Shown piece after piece: positions 27,701 to 36,700 of a DNA stretch of 64,000 nucleotides. Origin of the DNA: Bedellia somnulentella (taxonomy: Eukaryota > Arthropoda > Insecta > Lepidoptera > Bedelliidae); assembly GCA_963576735.1 (NCBI GenBank), contig OY755190.1:4209695-4273694 (forward strand), written 5' to 3'. The notes beneath the pieces were generated by a model. The model was not told the origin of the DNA, did no database searches, and worked only from the letters and a program-made list of their open reading frames with translations. A program made the position numbers and the translations under genes. Within the stretch, counting starts at the first letter, position 1. Every line of letters starts with the position of its first letter.

Positions 27701-30700
27701 CCCGCGCCGACGAAGCAGAGAGAAAAGCGATGGATCAAGAAACTCGCGCCAACCGCCTGGATGAGGAATGCAACAAACTTACAACTGAGCTGGAATCCTT
27801 GAGGGAAAACATGGCTGGGCTAAATGTAAGGATAAGGTTTATTGTCTTAGGTCTTAGAGGTTTGACTAGATTTATGCTATTGAAATGACTGCTGAATTAT
27901 AAAGAGAGAAAGGCAATGCAACAATAAACGCACACCAACTACCTGGACGAGGAACTGAATTATTTCTGCTGAGCTGGAATCCGTGAGGGAAGACGTAGCT
28001 GGACTAAATGGGAGGAATATGAGGTTTTTTGTATTGGGGTTAGTGCTATGGTTGGTTTGATACGCTGTTCTGTGTCTATGGTTTGTAAACGGTCTGTCAT
28101 TGTCATATTTTCAGTAACTTACGATCAGATTTTTGATTCGAAAGATCATCTTATATAATAAAAATAGATCGCTAAATGTGTTGCTAAGCGCAAAACTCGA
28201 AAACGGTTAGACAGATTCGACAGATTTTTTGTACAGTGTTACTTATAATTTGGAGGAGGTTCTTAGCTATAGGAAATATTTATTTTTCTTTTAAAACATA
28301 TATTTTTCTTATCGCATGAAAGAGACCCTCAGCGGGTCGACTAAATATGACAATTTCACGACATCGAACAAGTGGTCAATAAACTTTAGACAATACGAAG
28401 TCTGTCGGATCAGCTAGTTGTTAATAAATAATAATATCAATTACTCCCCTCCCCAGGAACGCCTATCTACCTCTCGCTCCCGCGAATCCTCACTACAATC
28501 GCAGCTATCCTCCATCCAAGTGGAGCTGGACAGCGCGACGGCGGCGGCGGCGGGCGGCGCTAGACGGTTAGCTGCCGTTTTAGAAGAGGCAGCGGCGTTG
28601 AGAACTGCCTTGCAACGAGCCGCGGCCAGGGATTTGCAGTTGCAGGCCGCTTTGGATAGAGCGCAGGTTTGCTTTTCACCCTTTTTACTCTTTAATAGCT
28701 AGTTACCATATACGATCTGGAACACAGCTGCTGGCTAGTAAATCTTTGATGTGAAAAAGTCACGACCATCATTATACGGCCGCTGGTCGCTTTGAATAGG
28801 ACACAAGTTGGTATTGCACCCTCATACTAAAATAACCTTAGTATACTAACTAGCAGACCTGAGAACAATTTAAAACTGGAATCCAGCTTACAACCCAGCT
28901 ATCCTCCATTCGAGTGAAGCGCGGCTATGGATTTGCAGTTGCAGGCTGCTTTAGATAGGGCGCAGGTTAAATATATACATATATATATACACATATATGT
29001 TTATTTAATCAGCTTAACATTTTTTATTCAGGAGGAACTAGCCGATGCGCGAGAGTCAGCCGAAGCCAGCGCCGCGTGGTGGCGAACTAGAGAAACTAAA
29101 GCGGACGCGACACTGCGACAACAAACTAAACTCATCGATTTCTTACAAGTGAGCCCATTTTATATTTGTGTTTACTCTTATTGTTTATGGATTGATTGAT
29201 TGATTTGTATATGGAAGACTTTTTAATAATGCTTCAGTTATAGAAATTTTCATTAAATATTTTGTTTCATCTTGAGAAAAAAAATAGTAACAAAATTTGT
29301 CATTATGCCCAGAGTATAAATAAATGTTAATCAAGAGTAATGTTATTCAAAAATCGGTTCAATAGATTTACACACATACTTTACACACTTAACCTATGTC
29401 ATAACTTGTTTGTATACATAAAAATAAATATATGTTTCAACTGTTTTGGTAACATAACATAATTTTGCAGACCAAAGTGGAGGAAGCCAAGCGCAAGAAG
29501 TGTTTGTTATCGTTCGGTCGGTCCGGCCGCCGCACGCCCGTGTCGTCGCCGCCGCTGAGACGGGCTAACAGGTACGTACATCATATTACTATTATGAATT
29601 TATATTATTATAATTCTTCCAACGAAACTTCCAAAAGTGACTGAGGAATTTTTAATTCCCTAACTCTGGCTACCCCTTCTAGGGATTTATTCACATTCAT
29701 ATTATATGTATGTATATATGTATTATAATAATTTGAATGTTTTTGTTCATGAAAACCTCATGTGGGGATTATTACTAATAAATAAAGGATAAATAAAAGA
29801 AAGAAAAATTTCGGTAGAGGTAGGGAACGCAAACACTACTTGAAAGTGTAAAAGAAACAAAGGATAGAAGAATTTCGCACTGGCAGCAATTGACACGGTA
29901 GCTCAGTTGGCAGAGCAACGGGGGCGTATACCCGAGGTCGCGGGTTCGATTCCCGCCTGTGTCGAATTTTTTCTTTCCTTTATTTATTAATTATAATAAT
30001 TATCACTTTAGAACGAATTTTGTCCATCTTACGTACAAAGTTTATTTTAAAAACATACTTCACAGAACCATACATATAAACTTTAAACCCCAATTTTACC
30101 CCTCTAGGGGATGAATTCCTAAAATAATTACTGAAATAATATTTTTTATCAAAAAAAACCCCTATACGAAATTTCAAGTTATTTGTACCAAAAATAAGAA
30201 AATTTTCTTACTAACTTTAACCCCTCTTTTACCTCTTTAGGAGAACATTTTTCTTCCCCTACACAAATCATTAAAAAATGTAAATGAGAACCTATACAAC
30301 AATTTTCTATTTTCAAAATTAAAAAAGTGACTTAATAAGTCACTTTTTTCACAACTCAAAGGAATGGAATAGTCTACTTACTCATTTTTTTTATTTTGTG
30401 TCGTAATACAGTTCCATTGTTTACACAGGGAATTACGGGAGGAAGTAGAAAGATTGAAAAACCAGTTAGCCGCGAAGAATGGGCACGCTGACCACAGGTA
30501 TTTATACAATAAGAGATAAATAATAGTTGATTGTACCGAACACAAAGAGAGTTAATGCGCGATTGTTATGTTGGCTTCTATATTGACATGATGGATCACA
30601 CATATAACTTAAGAAAAGACACATTGGTGTAGGCTAACAGTATTTTGATTTGGAATTTATTGATTATATGTTTATTTATCTTTCCAGTGTTTTCGCAACC

Positions 30701-33700
30701 CCAAAGCGTGAAAAGAAGCAAATCAATCGGTGAGTTTATATTATTTAGTACCTACTATTTTAAGTGATTTTTGGGCAATGCCGTTGTACACGTACATTCA
30801 TTTATAAACATTGTTTGTCCACTCGTGACACCATAAGTTCATTGGAGCAGTTTTCAACATCACACAGTTATTAAATACTTTTGAATTTGTAAGGATTACC
30901 TATGAAAGCTATACATGAAGATGTTTTTCATTACGCTAGGTTTATATGAGGAAGAGAATTTAAGTCACGACAGGATAATTAATAACAAAAATATGCGAAC
31001 TCTTTTCGTAGCTACGTAATTTTCCGTCTAGTGTTTTATTTATTTATCTTTTTTAGGCTTTGAATACAAGGCTATTTCAAATTTTAAGCCTCCTGTTGGG
31101 GCAATGCGGTGAAATTCCATCACATCGTACCACCTTTTCCTCTTTCAATCAAAATCTTAGAAATTTAAATATACATATACTCACTCACGGCTATAATTCC
31201 CTAGAAGGGGTAGCCAGAGACAAGGAATCATAAATTCCTCAGCCACTTTTGGAAGTTGAGTGGGGAAAAGGCGGTAAAATAAAGGTTGCTGGTGATGGGT
31301 CTCCAACCGCATCGCCCAAAAATCCAATAAAAGCCCCAATACCCTTAGTCGCCTCTTACGACACCCGTGGGTAGAAAGGGGTAGCGTCATTCTAAGCCGG
31401 CACTACACGGAAAATAAAAATAAATTATATCTGACTACTCCTTTTCTGGAGTTATAGCCAACTTCGATCTGAATCCTTATTTTGCTATGAGTTTGATCGA
31501 CCATTTGAAGTCATGTTAAAGAATATAAAAACCAATTCCTATTATTATTTTTATTTACCTTACGCCAAGTATTATTTTGATTTACCTTGTTGCTAAATAA
31601 GAGAAGAACAAAACTAAAAAATAATGGATATCAATCTAAGAAATAAAAAAAGGGAACATTTATTTGAAACAACAATAGAAATATTATTGCAAAATTTATG
31701 TTAGTATGGTTTCACATCCCAACGACCCATTCGTAGCCATTTCCTATTTATCTCGCCGACCCATTGGTAGGTCACATTTTGATAGTGTTTTAGATGTCTC
31801 GGAATTTGACGGTTTTACGCGATGGGCACGCTGGGATGTGACAGGTTAATAGTATATTTTCTAATTGTGAAAATAAATGTTCAACATTTCTTTCCCTTAT
31901 TTTACTTTTTTCCATCATATCACAGCACCATATATTACTAATAGGCTTAGAAAAAGTCCTTAACTCAAGGCTTACCAATTTTCTAGATAAATATAATATA
32001 TGAGACAATAATCAATTTGGTTTTAGACGTGGCAAGTCTACAAATGATGCAGTTCTTGAAGTTACAAATTTTATAAGTCACACTTTAGACGAAGGCAATA
32101 AATGTTTGGCCATTTTCATAGATCTCGCCAAAGCTTTTGACACAGTTTCGGTCCCTATACTATTGGAAAAGTTGGAAGCAATTGGAATACGATCTAACTC
32201 TTTACAAATATTCAAAAGTTATTTAGAAAATAGACACCAATGTGTAAAAATTGATCAATACATTAGTAATGCTTCACCAGTTAATTTTGGAGTACCACAG
32301 GGCAGTATTTTGGGCCCTATTCTATTTAACATATACATTAACGACCTCTTAGAATCCTACACTACAACTGATAAGATAGTAGCCTACGCGGATGATACGG
32401 TTTTACTTTTTACCGCAAAAACATGGAATGATCTATTTGACAAGGCGCAGAGAGGTTTCAATAAAATTACAAACTGGCTACAACTAAATATACTGACAAT
32501 AAACGCTGAAAAAACTAAGTACATGACTTTCAGTATTAACAATAATAAAAACGCAGAAAGTCAAATTAGTGCATTGAATCCGATCAAAGCTCACTCCTGT
32601 GAGTTGTTAGAAACCACCTGTAATTGTTCTTGTATTCAACCCGCGCATTCTTTTAAATACCTCGGAATAACGCTTGATCCTCATCTTAATTTTAAAAATC
32701 ATGTCAAGACTCTTTGCTCCAAAATAAGAAAATTAATTTATATATTTAAAAACCTAAGGCGCGTATGTGGCGGTCCACTACTTAGAAACATTTATATTGC
32801 ACTCTGTCAATCAGTAATTTCTTATTGTATACTGTCTTGGGGCGGGGCTTATAAAACAACGCTTAAAGAACTTGAGGTGGCTCAAAGAGCGGTTCTAAAA
32901 GTTAGCACTTTTAAGCCCCTACTGTTCCCGACACGAGAACTTTTCTCATTTTGTCAGGTCTTGACAGTGCGACAACTCTACATTAAAGCAGTAGTTATGT
33001 TTCAACACTCAAAAACACATATAGAAGAAACAAAATTAGTAAAAAGGAGAAAGGACATATTTCAGTCATGCAAGCACCACACAACATTTGCGAAAAAATT
33101 TATTACTTTTACAGGACCACATTTATATAATAAAATAAACAGTGAACTAAATATAATAATATGTACAAAATCTACGTGTAATAAAATTATAACGAACTGG
33201 TTACAACAGCTGGACTATGACCAAACGGAGAATTTACTTCAGAGAAACTAATTATCACTTATCTGAAATTACCTCTGTTATTGAACAAATCTCATAGGTG
33301 ATTAGACTTTTATATATAATTATACACACAAACACATACATGTACTCAAATATAAACTCACATAAGTTTTATATACTATCCTACTCTTTCCATACTATGT
33401 AGTGTAAACTCTATTTATGACTCTATTGAATGCGATTTACTTGTTCCCCTTTAAGTACCTATGTACATAACTGAGACTAACAATTTTCGGACATATTGTA
33501 TGTGATGAATAAGTATATTGCTCTTAATGTTATAATGTAATGTATTTCTTTAAGAAGAGCGTCTTCCCCTGAGATACAGGCTTTGCCTAGTTCAGGGGTG
33601 GACAAACCACTTACCCTAGAATAAGAAATTACACTTAAGATCAAACTTTTGTAATATAAGAACTTCTTATCAATAAAAAAAAAAAAAAAAATATTATTAT

Positions 33701-36700
33701 TATTTTAAATATAAACCAACAAATCAACTGCGATTTCAGGAAAAATATAACTTACTAAAAGTGTACGGTCAATCACCGTACATTTTGTACGATCAGCAGT
33801 TTACGCCGAATCATAGCTATCTAGGTTAAATTAAGTTAGTTCACATCTATCAGCTTCCGTGTGTACTCATAATTATGTTAAATCAGTAATTAAATCAGTT
33901 TTCTTTATATCATCAGACTCTATCATTTAAAGACAGTACAAACCGTACATCTTTATGGATCGTACAAAATGTACGGTGATTGACCGTACAAAAAGTTAAG
34001 TGCAGCAATCTTAATAAATAATAATTTCCAGTAACAAACAATTCTCACCCTTATCAGCACTCACGTTATATTATTACAACAGTTCATAGGTCTATGCTCT
34101 AACAACAGTAATGGCAGGTGGTAGAACGAAGTTAAAAATATTTTCAAAAATAAATAATATAACAATTATTAATCCTAATCACAATTATATATGAACTTCA
34201 ACGTTTCATCCATATTTGATCTACCGTTAATAAAACAAAAATAATATTCTATAGGTAAACCTTTACGATTAAGTATTGGTAAAAATTTACAACATTTCTT
34301 ATTAGCACAGAGCAGTAACCAATTCCAATTAGCAAATTTTTATCCCAAACAAATAATTCTTAGCTGATTATTCACTTCAAAAAGTCATCACTGTACATCT
34401 CTGCTACTAGTTTCAATTTCATGAATAGTAATATTATAATTATCTGTGTCCTTCCGTATCCTCATATCACATCTTCTAGCCGTTGGCTGCAGTCGGTATA
34501 TGAAAGATCCGTGCGCGTAAAATATATCATGGTAAACCAATCGGTTGCGGTTATCAAACACAGCTGTATGTATTTGACCCTCACTCACAAAACCCACTAA
34601 CACTATCTTATGAGACTCGTAATCGTACATGTATATTTCATCGAACCTTATCAAGTACAAATTTCTCTCGTTATCCAAACTCAATGTATAGAAATCGTCA
34701 TAAAACAAATGTGGAACATCTTCGCCGTTGCTAATGCAATATATTGCATCGTCACTCCTAAAGTATATATCGTCAAATTTATCTATCACAAACTCTGTTA
34801 TGTTGGAATTCTTCTTCGATTCGAGACATGTCGTCTTCGTCTTACTTGCAACGCAAAATTCGTTGGTTATAAAATCGGTGTAATAAAGTTGTTTCTTGTA
34901 TTGCATGTGCCATATTAACTTTGATTGCAGTCCGTATACAATGGTCTCATTCGTGGTGGGGTTGAATAAATAAACACCGTTTTTGGTCGCCAGATAAACG
35001 TTTCTGGTGTCCTGGTCTACACTTCTTGCTGATGAATATGTGATATTTGGTATCGGATGTATTTCATTATTGTCCAAGTTCACGCCAATGGTAGCACAAT
35101 TATTCATAAAGTCCTGATATTGTACGTACAAAATATTAGACGTGTAATCAATGTCCATTTGCCCTACTACGAATTGAGTTTCGAATATTTTCACTCTACC
35201 GTTACAAACACCGTCTAAACAAGTATGACAATCACTCATTATTCCCAAACTTAAGTTCAGTGTCAAAAAGGCTATTAACAAAATACTGTTAAAAATCATT
35301 GTTCTAACATTATTAGTATAGAATTGCACAATTATCACACGCTACTAACGTTTTACTAACAGATCGTTCTATAAACTGTTATCTGTTTTACTAGTCAATA
35401 TTGTAAACAAAAACATTAATTATGTATCCCATCTGTATGTGAGATAAAACATAATCGAATAGCCGTTGTCTAGGCTCATTATGGATTTATCTAATCATTA
35501 CCCTTTTGTGAAATATCGCTGTTTTTACTTCCTTATATATATATTTATGAACTCAATCCGAAAAGGGGGACTCGGAGTCGAACTAAAACAAATAGACTTT
35601 ATATTGCGCTATTAAATAATATAAGTGTTAGAAAGATTAAATTAGATAATCTCTTATCCCAATGGGAATTGCTGGCATGAATATAAGTTAGAAATATTAG
35701 TCATATTAATATAGGTTGGATTTTTTAGGGTGATGAGCATCGACACTCCTGACTGCCCGTCGTATGGTGATGATGATGACTCTTTGACCATAGTCTGGTA
35801 AGTGATTCTTCAACCATATTTTGAAGGCATCTCTGCGGAAATGGGTTTATTTTATTTGTTCTTAAGGCCTATTATAAAGTGTGTATGTTGTTGATATGGA
35901 TGTTTACTTTATGTTATTATTTCACGTGATAATATATTGTCACCTGGTGTTCACAGTACCCTCATTTTGCTTGAACAGAGTACTCACGAGATAAAGGGCA
36001 AGCATGTAGCCGTTTGGCTTTAAGTTATCTTTTAAAAAGACACACATTTTAAATATTATTTTTCTACTACAGTCATAATCAGCTTCGAAAATTGTTTATG
36101 TTAATGTAAAAGAATGTCAATGATCTGACGATGATTATGATCCTATTGAATAAATAAACTGTGTAGTGTCGGCTTAGAATAGCACTACTCCATTTTTTCC
36201 TGTGGGTGTCGTAAGAGATGACTAATGGTATTGGGCGTTTTAAAGATTTATGGGCGTTGTGGTTCGAGACCGATCACGGACAACCTTTATTTTACAATCT
36301 TTTCGCACTCAACATCCAAAAATGGCTGAGGAATTTCTTATTCCTAAGCTTAGGTCACTCCTTCTAGGGATTTATAGCTGTATACATGAATTAGAATGTT
36401 TTTTAATGAAAAACTCTGGTGGGGATTATTACTAATAAATAAAGGAAAGATAAATTCCGACCACGACCAAACCCACGACCTGGGGGCGTATACCCGGAAG
36501 TCGTGGGTTCGCTCCCCGTCGGTGTCGAAATTTTTGTTTTCTTTATTTATTAATAAATATGTTTGTGTCTCAGGGCCGACGGCGCGGGCCGCCACCCGAC
36601 GCTCGCGCGACCTTCCAACGGCGCGCTAGTATTCCGCCGCGACCGCCTCGAGTGTCGCGCGACGCTGCTCTCTACTACCTGCACTGGGTTGCCTAGCAAC

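Noticed and set aside
28918..28965. Functional alternative exon with MDLQLQAALDRAQ
   Set aside because: The in-frame part lacks an acceptor in the right phase; the copy has an internal deletion relative to exon 28457-28666. Listed as a decayed duplicate.
29892..29963. Functional nuclear tRNA gene
   Set aside because: The anticodon arm is non-canonical and the sequence is one of five dispersed copies with inverted arms.
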